64,000 nt of DNA. Origin: Burkholderia sp. MS389 (lineage in GTDB: Bacteria > Pseudomonadota > Gammaproteobacteria > Burkholderiales > Burkholderiaceae). Position 1 is the stretch's first letter, and every line of letters starts with the position of its first letter. The stretch lies in NCBI RefSeq assembly GCF_016899425.1, contig NZ_CP045995.1, positions 1,612,001 through 1,676,000 on the forward strand, in the 5' to 3' direction. The position numbers and the translations under genes were made by a program. The notes beneath the pieces were generated by a model. That model was not told the DNA's origin and searched no databases. It saw nothing but the letters and a program-made list of their open reading frames with translations. Positions 1 through 12,446 of the stretch are shown one piece after another.

Positions 1-356
1 GTGAGGATTTCGCGCTGCGTTCGCCGAGTGATGCGCATGACGCGGTGCCTCGAGGAACGCGCAGATGCGGAGATTTTCGCCAGAAAGCGGTATTTATCAA
101 TCATTGTCGCTCAATATCGCGCATCACCGGCCATCACAACATCGTCACCCGAAGTATGGCGTGGGACGGAATCGATCTGAAGATGGATGGGTCCGGTTGG
201 CGGGAGGGGTGAGAGATTCAGACGGCACAACCGCGGAGTGCTCGAGAACGGCAGAGCGCTGAATGAGGGGCTCGCTCGCTGCGATGGATTGCGTAAGCGG
301 AAAGCGGAGTCGCCTCGGTCACGCTTCGCCACATGCTTTTGGGGACGCCGAAATGC
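1..356. other. Unassigned stretch downstream of the rRNA operon
   Basis: I see no convincing gene here. Short open frames exist on both strands, but none has a good ribosome binding site or a recognisable protein. The region may include the edge of a gene lying outside the window. Confidence 0.5.
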
Positions 357-387
357 AAAAACCCCCGCCTTGTCGGGCGGGGGTTTC
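357..387 (-). terminator. Terminator of the rRNA operon
   Basis: Read on the minus strand this is a GC-rich hairpin with arms CCCCCGCC and GGCGGGGG around a short loop, followed by a run of T. It sits just after the 3' end of 5S rRNA, where the rRNA transcript should stop. Confidence 0.9.
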
Positions 388-399
388 TGGCTAAGGGAG

Positions 400-513
400 C
401 CTGACGATTACCTACTTTCACACGGGAATCCGCACTATCATCGGCGTAGAGTCGTTTCACGGTCCTGTTCGGGATGGGAAGGGGTGGGACCGACTCGCTA
501 TGGTCATCAGGCA
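400..513 (-). rRNA. rrf: 5S ribosomal RNA
   Basis: The minus strand starts TGCCTGATGACCATAGCG and ends in a complementary GTCAGGC-type closing stem, as in betaproteobacterial 5S rRNA. Its length of about 114 nt is usual. It is the last gene of the 16S-23S-5S operon. Ends are accurate to a few bases. Confidence 0.95.
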
Positions 514-685
514 AAGGGGGTTGTCGCGTTACTTCGCAGCGCGACCAATCCTGGAAGAAGCAGTAATTTTGAGTTGTGTGTATCACACACGAGAATCCAA
601 CATGTCTCATCTTGCTACGCAGGTCGCCGGTACTTCAACCGGCGCGCCGCATCGATCAGCTTCGCTGCTCGACGCTCTGCGTGGG

Positions 686-730
686 ATGCTCGTAAGTGCT
701 GAAGCACTAACGATCATCGACAAGGCAGAC
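686..730 (-). repeat. rRNA spacer hairpin element, copy A
   Basis: A roughly 45-nt element in the 23S-5S spacer closely matches the segment at 4016-4060 in the tRNA spacer. Its core is an inverted repeat AGTGCT-GA-AGCACT. The other copy has AGCGCT-AA-AGCGCT, so both arms change together and pairing is kept. Confidence 0.7.
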
Positions 731-740
731 TTGTTATAGG

Positions 741-3618
<2,878 letters not shown>

Positions 3619-3790
3619 CTATAACGAGTCTGTCTCGTTACAGGTTGAGTTCTCGCGTTGTGCCGTATTCCAATTGAGTCGAACATAGAGTTCGAATCAT
3701 CTTGAGATACATCGATACAATCACAACCCGGATAACTTCCACGTCCATCTCGAGACGCTTCCGCTATCCAAATTACTTACTTCTTCCAGA

Positions 3791-3802
3791 TTGTTAAAGA
3801 AC
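3791..3802 (-). promoter_or_regulatory. boxA-like antitermination element before 23S
   Basis: The minus strand reads GTTCTTTAACAA, which resembles the boxA element bound by NusB/S10 during rRNA antitermination. It lies between tRNA-Ala and 23S, a known location for a second boxA. Confidence 0.5.
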
Positions 3803-3895
3803 GACAGCCGATACTTTCGTACCGCTCTGACTGGCTCAATCGCCAATGCAAAATTCTCGGTTCAGTGTCTGAACCAAGACCTTAGCGTTGGTGAT

Positions 3896-3971
3896 TGGTG
3901 GAGGCAGACGGGATCGAACCGACGACCCCCTGCTTGCAAAGCAGGTGCTCTCCCAGCTGAGCTATGCCCCC
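3896..3971 (-). tRNA. tRNA-Ala (anticodon TGC)
   Basis: This 76-nt minus-strand gene starts GGGGGCATAGCTCAGCTGGG, carries anticodon TGC in the loop CTTTGCAAG and ends with an encoded CCA. It is the second tRNA in the 16S-23S spacer, as usual in Burkholderia. Confidence 0.97.
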
Positions 3972-4015
3972 ATTGAGTACAGATGACCTCAGGTACTACA
4001 GCCTATCGGCATGGG

Positions 4016-4060
4016 CTGCTCGTAAGCGCTAAAGCGCTAACGATCACCGACACGTCAGAC
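4016..4060 (-). repeat. rRNA spacer hairpin element, copy B
   Basis: This segment between tRNA-Ile and tRNA-Ala matches the element at 686-730. Its core inverted repeat is AGCGCT-AA-AGCGCT. It may be a processing or antitermination structure of the rRNA transcript; its role is not established from the sequence. Confidence 0.65.
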
Positions 4061-4062
4061 AA

Positions 4063-4139
4063 TGGTGGGTCTGGTTGGATTCGAACTAACGACCCCCGCC
4101 TTATCAAGACGGTGCTCTAACCGACTGAGCTACAGACCC
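4063..4139 (-). tRNA. tRNA-Ile (anticodon GAT)
   Basis: This 77-nt minus-strand gene starts GGGTCTGTAGCTCAGTCGG, has anticodon GAT in the loop CTTGATAAG and ends with an encoded CCA. It is the first tRNA after 16S in the spacer. Confidence 0.97.
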
Positions 4140-4155
4140 CTGAGTCTGTCTTTAA

Positions 4156-4180
4156 TTTACAGCCGATAAGCGTGAGCGCT
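4156..4180 (-). other. 3' half of the 16S processing stem
   Basis: In the transcript this trailer can pair with the leader at 5882-5906. The two 25-nt segments are complementary apart from three positions, two of which would be G-U pairs. Stems that bring the two ends of 16S together are the known RNase III substrate in rRNA maturation. Confidence 0.7.
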
Positions 4181-4202
4181 CAACTTGTGCGAGAAGCTCT
4201 GG

Positions 4203-5735
<1,533 letters not shown>

Positions 5736-5881
5736 AAACCTGTTACTGTTTTCGGTTCCGTAGAACCGGTCGCTCACTCAAAGCTGACAGGAATATGAAT
5801 CACTTCATAAACCTGACTTACTTTAGTGTGAGACTCTTGATACTTTCGCTATCTGATCCGAGGATCAGCTCGCTTTCATCA

Positions 5882-5906
5882 AGCGCCCACACTTATCGGC
5901 TGTTAA
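5882..5906 (-). other. 5' half of the 16S processing stem
   Basis: This leader segment is the pairing partner of 4156-4180. Together they can form a long helix enclosing 16S rRNA in the primary transcript. Confidence 0.7.
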
Positions 5907-5909
5907 TTT

Positions 5910-5919
5910 TTAAAGAGCA
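5910..5919 (-). promoter_or_regulatory. boxA in the rRNA leader
   Basis: The minus strand reads TGCTCTTTAA, matching the boxA antitermination consensus. It lies upstream of 16S and downstream of the promoter, where boxA is expected. Confidence 0.75.
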
Positions 5920-5978
5920 TTCTGCGAGGAACTCCGTGTTTCCCGGCAGCGCTGCGTTTTCAGCAGCAGAGAAGCGAG

Positions 5979-6007
5979 ATTATGAACCGCGTTTCGCAGC
6001 TCGTCAA
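5979..6007 (-). promoter_or_regulatory. Strong sigma-70 promoter of the rRNA operon
   Basis: The minus strand carries TTGACG at 6007-6002 and CATAAT at 5984-5979 with a 17-bp spacer. An A/T-rich segment just upstream could serve as an UP element. The roughly 240-bp leader between this promoter and 16S holds boxA and the processing stem and no gene. Confidence 0.85.
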
Positions 6008-6185
6008 CAACTTTTTACACTACATCGTTGCGACTGCGGGGCTCAACTTCCTGTACCGCCAAGGCTCGCTACGACCGAACCCCAACAGCACCGCTTCCCT
6101 TCCTCCCGCGCCGCGTTTCCGTTAGCGCGAAAGAGGCGTGATTCTATGCATCGCCCGGCAATCGCGCAAGGGGTTTCGCGAAAAA

Positions 6186-6223
6186 TATAAGGCGCCGCAC
6201 GCTGCCGCGTGCGGCGCCTTATA
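6186..6223 (-). terminator. Terminator of the phosphonate operon
   Basis: A 14-bp perfect GC-rich stem (AAGGCGCCGCACGC with its complement) around a 4-nt loop is followed on the minus strand by a T-rich tract. It lies 20 bp after the stop of the last gene of the phn operon. Confidence 0.9.
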
Positions 6224-6243
6224 TAGAAGCAGCCGAACCGTCG

Positions 6244-6798
6244 TCAGGGGGCCGCGCGCACTTGGCGCGCGACGATCTCCATATAGTGAGCGAGATCCGG
6301 TGTCACCTTGCCTTCCTCCTTCGCCATGTCGTCCCAGCGACGCAGTCGCAGCGCGTCCTCCGCGAACGGGCGCTGCAGGAACGCTGCCGTCTCCTCTTCA
6401 CTGAAAATGCCGCCCTGCAACGCCAGACTGCGCACCGAGTCCGGCGACAGGCTCTCGAAGTAGCCGGCGTCCGTGCGGCACAGGCAGCGCTTCGCGTCGA
6501 CGTGCAGCCGAATCGGCTCCAGTACTGCGTCGGCAAACAGCGGCCGCAGGAACGGCAGCACGTAATACTGATGCAGATCGTCGATCCCGCGCACGCTCGG
6601 CGTGTCGCCCTGACGATTCAGCAGATGGCCGAGGTCGTGCAGGAACGCAGCCGCGACCAGCGCTTCGTCCGCCCCGGATTGCTCCGCCAGCAATCCACTC
6701 TGCAGTGCATGTTCGAGCTGCGTGACCGGTTCGCCGCTATAGGCCACATGGCCATGCTCGCGATACAGCCCGTGAATCTCTTCCACCGTCAACGCCAT
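6244..6798 (-). CDS. PhnZ-like HD-domain oxygenase of the phosphonate operon
   Basis: This 184-aa protein matches the HD proteins associated with phosphonate degradation operons. The characterised relative PhnZ is a diiron oxygenase that cleaves the C-P bond of 2-amino-1-hydroxyethylphosphonate. The metal ligands appear present: H30, the HD pair H54-D55, H58, H76, H99, and K103. Y20 and E23 occupy the spacing of PhnZ's substrate-binding Tyr and Glu. It is the last gene of the phnSTUV-phnA-phnY operon and starts 4 bp after the upstream stop. The usual partner, a 2-oxoglutarate-dependent hydroxylase, is not in the window, so the true substrate is open. Confidence 0.8.
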   Translation of the reverse strand: MALTVEEIHGLYREHGHVAYSGEPVTQLEHALQSGLLAEQSGADEALVAAAFLHDLGHLLNRQGDTPSVRGIDDLHQYYVLPFLRPLFADAVLEPIRLHVDAKRCLCRTDAGYFESLSPDSVRSLALQGGIFSEEETAAFLQRPFAEDALRLRRWDDMAKEEGKVTPDLAHYMEIVARQVRAAP

Positions 6799-6802
6799 CC
6801 GT

Positions 6803-8257
6803 TTACTCCCAAGGCAGCGAAAACGTCTTCAGGTTCGTGAAGCTCTTCATCGCCTCCTGGACACCTTCCTTGTAACCGAGCCCCGAATCCTTGACTCCGC
6901 CGAACGGCGACAGCTCGATCCGGTAACCGGGCACTTCCCACACGTTCACCGTGCCAACGTTCAGTTCGTTCACGAACCGCACGACCGCCGCCGTGCTGTC
7001 CGTACAGACGCCCGACGACAACCCGAATGCCGTGCCGTTGCTGATCCGGATCGCATCGTCGATCGTGTCGAACGCGATGACGGGCGACACCGGCCCGAAG
7101 GTCTCCTCGCGCACGATCGTCATCGACGGATCGACGTTGTCGATTACGGTCGGCGCATACAGCGCGCCGCGCCGCACATTGCCGGTCAGCAGACGCGCGC
7201 CCCGCGCAACCGCCTCGTTCACGCGCGTCTCGAACAGTCGCGCCGCCGCCTCGTCGATCACCGTGCCCATTTCGTTCGCGGAATCGAACGGATCGCCGTA
7301 TCTCCATGCGCGCGTCTTCTCGACGAGCAATTCGGTGAATGCGGGCGCGATCGAGCGCTGCACCAGCATCCGCTTGACGGCCGTGCAGCGCTGGCCCGAA
7401 TTCCGGTACGAGCCGAGCACCGCCAGCGATGCCGCGCGGTCGAGATCGGCATCGGCGAGGACGATCAGCGGATCGTTGCCGCCCAGCTCCAGCACAATGC
7501 GCCGGTAACCGGCCCGCGCGGCAATCGCCTTGCCGATCGCGACGCCGCCCGTGAACGTGATCAGCGACGCATGCGGATGCGTGACGAGTTCGTCCGCGAT
7601 CTCGGCCGGCGCGCCGGTCAGCACCTGCAGCATCGGCTCGGGCAGACCGGCCTCGTAGAGCAGGTCGGCCAGATAGAACGCCGACAGCGGCACCTTCTCC
7701 GACGGCTTCACGATCACGCGGTTGTTGGTCGCGATCGCCGGCGCGATCTTGTGCGCGACCTGGTTCATCGGATGATTGAACGGCGTGATCGCGACGATCA
7801 CGCCGCCGAGCGGCTGGCGCTGCGAGAACACGCGCCGTGTCTTGCCGTGGGGCGTCAGGTCGCACGAGAAACTCTGCGCGTCGTCGCGCAACGCCTCGGC
7901 CGCCGCGAACTTCAGCACGTCGGCCACCCGGCCGATCTCGTAGCGCGAATCCTGTTTCGACAACCCCGACTCGAGCGTGATCAGGTCGGAGGCTTCCTCG
8001 GTGCGCTCGCGCAGCAACGCAGCCGCCCGTTCGAGAATCTGCGAACGCGCGTAGCGCGTGAGCGTCGGCTGGTAGGCCATCGCGTAATCGAACGCCGCGC
8101 GCACGTCGTCGACGCTGGCGAGCGGCGCGGTGCCGACGCGTGTGCCCGTGTACGGATCCGTGACGTCGAGCGTGCGCTCGCGCATCGCGCGCGTGCCGCA
8201 CCAGCGCAACGCTTCGGCACGAAACGACGGATGATCCTGCCGCGGATGCGCCATCAT
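6803..8257 (-). CDS. phnY: Phosphonoacetaldehyde dehydrogenase
   Basis: This 484-aa NAD-dependent aldehyde dehydrogenase should oxidise phosphonoacetaldehyde to phosphonoacetate. The catalytic cysteine is C291 in the stretch NSGQRCTAVKR and the general base is E257 in VLELGG. These positions agree with the characterised PhnY of Sinorhizobium. The start ATG overlaps the phnA stop by 4 bp (ATGA), which indicates translational coupling and rejects a longer upstream frame. An ATG one codon later is an alternative start. Together with PhnW and PhnA it completes the hydrolytic route from 2-aminoethylphosphonate to acetate and phosphate. Confidence 0.9.
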   Translation of the reverse strand: MMAHPRQDHPSFRAEALRWCGTRAMRERTLDVTDPYTGTRVGTAPLASVDDVRAAFDYAMAYQPTLTRYARSQILERAAALLRERTEEASDLITLESGLSKQDSRYEIGRVADVLKFAAAEALRDDAQSFSCDLTPHGKTRRVFSQRQPLGGVIVAITPFNHPMNQVAHKIAPAIATNNRVIVKPSEKVPLSAFYLADLLYEAGLPEPMLQVLTGAPAEIADELVTHPHASLITFTGGVAIGKAIAARAGYRRIVLELGGNDPLIVLADADLDRAASLAVLGSYRNSGQRCTAVKRMLVQRSIAPAFTELLVEKTRAWRYGDPFDSANEMGTVIDEAAARLFETRVNEAVARGARLLTGNVRRGALYAPTVIDNVDPSMTIVREETFGPVSPVIAFDTIDDAIRISNGTAFGLSSGVCTDSTAAVVRFVNELNVGTVNVWEVPGYRIELSPFGGVKDSGLGYKEGVQEAMKSFTNLKTFSLPWE

Positions 8258-9564
8258 ATCGCGATCCGGTTCAGCACGAAATCGAACACGTCGAAGTTGC
8301 GCGGGCGACGGGCGGGATCGTCCCGCTCGATACGGCGATTGAACAGCAGCGGCACTTCCTGCTCGGACACGCCGCCATGCGAACGCAACGGCACCGTGAG
8401 GCCCGACAGGTCGTGTTCGCGCTCGCGGGTGCCGAGCGTCATGTCGCGGCGGCCGATCACGACGAGATCGCCGATCCGGTCGGGCGGCAGTTCGAAACGT
8501 GCGGCGGCTTCCGCGTTGTCGAGCACGAGCTCGACGCCGTCGAGGCCGCCGACGCGCCACATCGCGTCGGCCCGGTCGACGCCCGGCGCCAGGTAGATCG
8601 TCGCGAACGAACCGAGCGCACCGTGATGCACGACGTACGGATCGGTAATCGGCAGGATCACGCGCGCAGCCTGCGCGCCGTACCAGCCATCGAACGCATC
8701 CTGCAGATAGATCACGTTCGGCCGGCCCGTCGCCGGATCGTGCTTCGCGTTCATCCCGTGGTCCGCCGTGAGGCCGATCGCCCAGCCGAGCGCGTCGAGC
8801 AGCGCGAGGTAGCCGTCCATCATCGCGTAGAACGCGTTCGCGCCGGCACTGCCCGGCTCGCATTTGTGCTGCACGTAGTCGGTGGTCGACAGGTACATCA
8901 GGTCGACCTGCCGCGTCTGCGCGAGCCGTACGCCGGCCGCGAACACGAATTCCGACAACGCCGCGCTGTATACGTCCGGCGACGGCAGGCCGACCCAGTC
9001 GAGCACGTCGACGATCCCGTTTTCCGCGAGATTGGCCTGCGCGGCCTTCTCGGCCGAAAAGCAGATGCCCTTCAACTGCCAGCCGAGCAGCCGGCGCAGC
9101 TTGTCCTTCGCGGTGACGACGGCCACTCGCGCACCGGCATCGGACGCCGCCGCGAGCAGCGTGCCGGCGCGCAGGTAGGCCGGGTCGTTCATCATGACTT
9201 CGGCGCCGCGCCCGCCGTCAGCAGCAGGATCCCAGAAATAGTTGCCGCAGATCCCGTGGACCGACGGCGGCACGCCGCAAACGATCGACAGGTTGTTCGG
9301 GTTGGTGAAGGTCGGCACGACGCAATCGGCACGCCACGCGGTGCCTTGCTCGATCATCCGGCCGATGAACGGCGCGACGCCCGCTTCCACCGCGCGTTCG
9401 AGATAGTCGTACTCGCAGCCATCGACACAGGCGACGACGGTCGGCTCGACCGGCAACCGGTAGCGTCGGCCGTTGACGTCGATCGAGCGTCCCGCGAGGT
9501 TCGTCGACCCGTTGCCGGCGGCTGCTTGCTCGCCGGGGCGCCGCAACGCGAACGCGGCGTTCAT
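8254..9564 (-). CDS. phnA: Phosphonoacetate hydrolase
   Basis: This 436-aa enzyme of the alkaline phosphatase superfamily cleaves phosphonoacetate to acetate and phosphate. Zinc ligands and nucleophile of the family can be placed: D48 in ACVDGCEYD, nucleophile T87 in PTFTNPNN, D229 and H233 in TTDYVQHK, D268-H269 in TADHGMNAKH, and a late His in RSHGG. The ATG overlaps the stop of the preceding permease gene by 4 bp. The overlap on both sides shows tight coupling with transporter and dehydrogenase. No signal peptide is seen, so it acts in the cytoplasm. Confidence 0.92.
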   Translation of the reverse strand: MNAAFALRRPGEQAAAGNGSTNLAGRSIDVNGRRYRLPVEPTVVACVDGCEYDYLERAVEAGVAPFIGRMIEQGTAWRADCVVPTFTNPNNLSIVCGVPPSVHGICGNYFWDPAADGGRGAEVMMNDPAYLRAGTLLAAASDAGARVAVVTAKDKLRRLLGWQLKGICFSAEKAAQANLAENGIVDVLDWVGLPSPDVYSAALSEFVFAAGVRLAQTRQVDLMYLSTTDYVQHKCEPGSAGANAFYAMMDGYLALLDALGWAIGLTADHGMNAKHDPATGRPNVIYLQDAFDGWYGAQAARVILPITDPYVVHHGALGSFATIYLAPGVDRADAMWRVGGLDGVELVLDNAEAAARFELPPDRIGDLVVIGRRDMTLGTREREHDLSGLTVPLRSHGGVSEQEVPLLFNRRIERDDPARRPRNFDVFDFVLNRIAI

Positions 9565-10421
9565 GATGCGGCCTGCTTGCCGCGCGGCACACGCGCGGCG
9601 ATCAGCAGCAGCGCCGCGAGCGACGCGCCGAGCATCAGCAGCGACAGCGCCGACGCCGGCAGGTAATAGCCGCGCTCCACCTGGCCGATCACGACGATCG
9701 GCACGGTCGCGAAGCCGGGCGGATACACCGTCAGCGTCGCGCCAAGCTCGCCGAGCGACAGCGCGAAGCCGAGCGCGAGGCTCGCGCGCAACGCCGGCAC
9801 GAGCTGCGGCAGCAGCACGCGGCGCAGCACCATCGCGGGTGGCGCACCGAGGCTCGCGGCGGCTTCGCGCAGCACGGTCAATTCGGGGCGCAGCGCGGCG
9901 GCCGCGCAGCGATAGCAGAATGGCAGAATCAGCGCGAGCTGCACCAGCACGACGATCGCCGCCGAGCTCGACAGGTCGAGCGGCTTCTGGTGATACGCGA
10001 TCAGCACCGCGAGCCCGAGCACGACGCTCGGCACGCCGTTCGGCACCATCACGAGCGCGTCGACGAGCGCGCCGAGGCCGCGCCGGTCGCGCCCTTCGAG
10101 CGCGAGCGCCAGCCACAGCCCGAGGATCGTGCCGAGAACCGACACGCCGAAGCCGATTTCGAGGCTCGTCAGCAGCGCGTCGTATTCCGGCGACCCGAGC
10201 CGCTCGAACCAGCGCAGGCTGTAGCCGGCCGGCAAAATCGTGCCCGACCACTGCGTCGACACGCTCGACAGCGCGACGACGATCACCGGCAGCACGAACA
10301 GCCAGAAGCACGCGAACGCGGCCAGCGCGAGCGCGGTGCGCGACGCATGCTTGAGCAGCGTGTCGGTCCAGCCGATCGGGTGACGCGGCACGGCGTGCCC
10401 GATACGGAATTCAGCGGACAT
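9561..10421 (-). CDS. phnV: 2-aminoethylphosphonate ABC transporter permease
   Basis: This 286-aa integral membrane protein has about six hydrophobic segments and a binding-protein-dependent transport motif around residues 185-205 (LREAAASLGAPP). It is the second permease of the phosphonate importer and overlaps phnU by 11 bp and phnA by 4 bp. Gene order matches the PhnSTUV system for 2-aminoethylphosphonate. Assignment of U versus V follows gene order and is conventional. Confidence 0.85.
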   Translation of the reverse strand: MSAEFRIGHAVPRHPIGWTDTLLKHASRTALALAAFACFWLFVLPVIVVALSSVSTQWSGTILPAGYSLRWFERLGSPEYDALLTSLEIGFGVSVLGTILGLWLALALEGRDRRGLGALVDALVMVPNGVPSVVLGLAVLIAYHQKPLDLSSSAAIVVLVQLALILPFCYRCAAAALRPELTVLREAAASLGAPPAMVLRRVLLPQLVPALRASLALGFALSLGELGATLTVYPPGFATVPIVVIGQVERGYYLPASALSLLMLGASLAALLLIAARVPRGKQAAS

Positions 10422-11331
10422 CGTTCCCTCCCGTCGCGCGCCGGTTCACCCGGCGATAAACCGCATACAGCGCCAGCGACAGCGACAACATCACGACCGC
10501 GCCGGCCGACGCGGTCGGCAGGTCGAGATCGACGGTCGCGCTGCTGTAAATCGCGACCGGCAGCGTGACGAGCCGCGCACTGCCGAGCACGAGCAGGATG
10601 CCAAACTCGTTCAGCGTCAGCAGGAAGCACAGCACGGTGCCGGCGGCGATGCCCGGCCATGCGATCGGCAGCACGACGCGGCGAGCGAGCATCCAGCCGG
10701 GCGCGCCGAGGCTGCGCGCGGCTTCGATCAGCCGCAGGTCGAGCGTCGCGAACGACGCGAGCGTCGGCCGCACGACGAACGGCGTGTAGAACACGGTCTG
10801 CGCGAGGATCACGCCGCCGATGCCGAACAGGAAGTCGAGCGGCGGATTCTCGAGATGGAACAGGTGCTGCAGCGCGATGCTGATCGAGCCTTGCGAGCCG
10901 TACAGGAAGATCAGCGTGAACGCGACGAGGAACGACGGAAACGCGACGTACAGTTCCAGGAAGCGCGTGACGAGCGACGCGCCCGGGAACGGCCTGAAGA
11001 ACAGCAGTGCGGCCAGCAGCACGCCGAGCACCGACGCGGTGCCGGCGCTCGCGAACAGCACGCCGAGCGTCGTCAGCAGCACGTTGCGCGTGTCGGGATT
11101 GCCGAAGAAGGTCCGGTACGCGGCGAAACTCAGCCCGTGATCGCCCGACACGCTCAGCAGCACGAGCCGCACCAGCGGATAGACGACGAGCGGGCCGAGC
11201 ACGACGATCGCGAGCGCGGCCAGGTGCAGGTCGCCCATTCGCCTGCGGCGCCGCGCGGCGGCGGCGTGTGCCGCAGCCGACGCGAGCACGTGCGGCGGCA
11301 GGCCGGCTTCAGGGCTCGATAAGGACGACAT
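10411..11331 (-). CDS. phnU: 2-aminoethylphosphonate ABC transporter permease
   Basis: This 306-aa membrane protein has an EAARSLGAPG-type permease motif that contacts the ATPase. I chose the ATG at 11331, giving a protein starting MSSLSSPEAG. It overlaps the ATPase gene by 23 bp. An in-frame start 33 bp further upstream is possible. It forms the membrane channel with PhnV. Confidence 0.83.
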   Translation of the reverse strand: MSSLSSPEAGLPPHVLASAAAHAAAARRRRRMGDLHLAALAIVVLGPLVVYPLVRLVLLSVSGDHGLSFAAYRTFFGNPDTRNVLLTTLGVLFASAGTASVLGVLLAALLFFRPFPGASLVTRFLELYVAFPSFLVAFTLIFLYGSQGSISIALQHLFHLENPPLDFLFGIGGVILAQTVFYTPFVVRPTLASFATLDLRLIEAARSLGAPGWMLARRVVLPIAWPGIAAGTVLCFLLTLNEFGILLVLGSARLVTLPVAIYSSATVDLDLPTASAGAVVMLSLSLALYAVYRRVNRRATGGNDVR

Positions 11332-12412
11332 CGTCTGCCTCGCAATGCAGGGACACGCGCGCACCGCGCTCGGGCGCCGCGCCGCGGCCGCGTTGCATCG
11401 TCACGCGCACGGGCTCGTCGGGCGCCGCGTCGATCACGACCGCGATCGAGAAGTCCGCGCCCTGCCATTCGACCGACGACACCGTGCCGTGCAGGCCGCC
11501 GGCCGCGGGCGGCATCACGGTCAGGCGCTCGGGGCGCACGCACGCGACCTTGCCGCGTATCTCGTGACGCGGATCGCCGAGCGGGAAGATCACGTGCGGC
11601 GGCAGCAGGTTCGCCGGGCCGAGATAGCGCGCGACGTAGCCGTCGCGCGGTGCGTCGTACAGCTGCTGCGGCGTGCCGAGCTGCGCGATGCGGCCGTCGC
11701 GCATCAGCAGCGCGCGGTCGGACAGCACGAGCGCGTCGTCGCGGTCGTGCGTCACGCAGACGACGGTCAGGTTCGGGAGGCGCTCGTGCAGCGCCTTCAG
11801 TTCGCTGCGCACCGACGCGCGCAGGTTCGCGTCGAGCGCCGACAGCGGCTCGTCGAGCAGCAGCACGTCGGGCTCGATCACGAGCGCGCGCGCCAGCGCG
11901 ACGCGCTGCTGCATCCCGCCGGACAACTGCGCGGGCAGATGGTGGCCCGCATCGCCGAGTTGCACGAGCTTCAGCGCATCGGCGACGCGGCGCGTCACTT
12001 CCGACGACGCCATCCCGCGTGCGCGCAGCCCGAATGCGACGTTCTCGAACACCGACAGGTGCGGGAACAACGCGTAATTCTGGAACAGCAGACCGAGGTT
12101 GCGCTTGTGCGGCGGCGCATAGGTCAGGTCGCGGCCGGCCACGGTCAGCGTGCCGGTCAGGCCGTCGGCCTTCACGAATCCGGCGATGAAGCGCAGCAGC
12201 GTGGTCTTGCCGCAGCCGCTCTTGCCGAGTACGGTCAGAAATTCGCCGGCGCCGATCGACAGCGACAGATCTTCGAGCACCGTGCGTGCGCCGTAGCGCA
12301 CGCTCAGGTGTTGGATCTGCACGCCGCCCGGCACGCCGGACCGCAGCGTCGCGTGCGGTTCGGCGGCGCCGAATGCGCCGGGATGGGTCAGGGCGGTATC
12401 CACCGGGTTCAT
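11309..12412 (-). CDS. phnT: 2-aminoethylphosphonate ABC transporter ATP-binding protein
   Basis: This 367-aa ATPase shows Walker A (GKSGCGKTT), a Q-loop (FQNYALFP), the signature LSGGMQQR and Walker B (VLLLDEP), followed by a C-terminal regulatory TOBE-like domain from about residue 280. It belongs to the spermidine/phosphonate type of importer ATPases. It lies between the binding-protein gene phnS and the permease genes and energises uptake of 2-aminoethylphosphonate. Confidence 0.9.
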   Translation of the reverse strand: MNPVDTALTHPGAFGAAEPHATLRSGVPGGVQIQHLSVRYGARTVLEDLSLSIGAGEFLTVLGKSGCGKTTLLRFIAGFVKADGLTGTLTVAGRDLTYAPPHKRNLGLLFQNYALFPHLSVFENVAFGLRARGMASSEVTRRVADALKLVQLGDAGHHLPAQLSGGMQQRVALARALVIEPDVLLLDEPLSALDANLRASVRSELKALHERLPNLTVVCVTHDRDDALVLSDRALLMRDGRIAQLGTPQQLYDAPRDGYVARYLGPANLLPPHVIFPLGDPRHEIRGKVACVRPERLTVMPPAAGGLHGTVSSVEWQGADFSIAVVIDAAPDEPVRVTMQRGRGAAPERGARVSLHCEADDVVLIEP

Positions 12413-12446
12413 CCTCTTGCTCGCTGATACAGGCGGCGTGCGCCGG

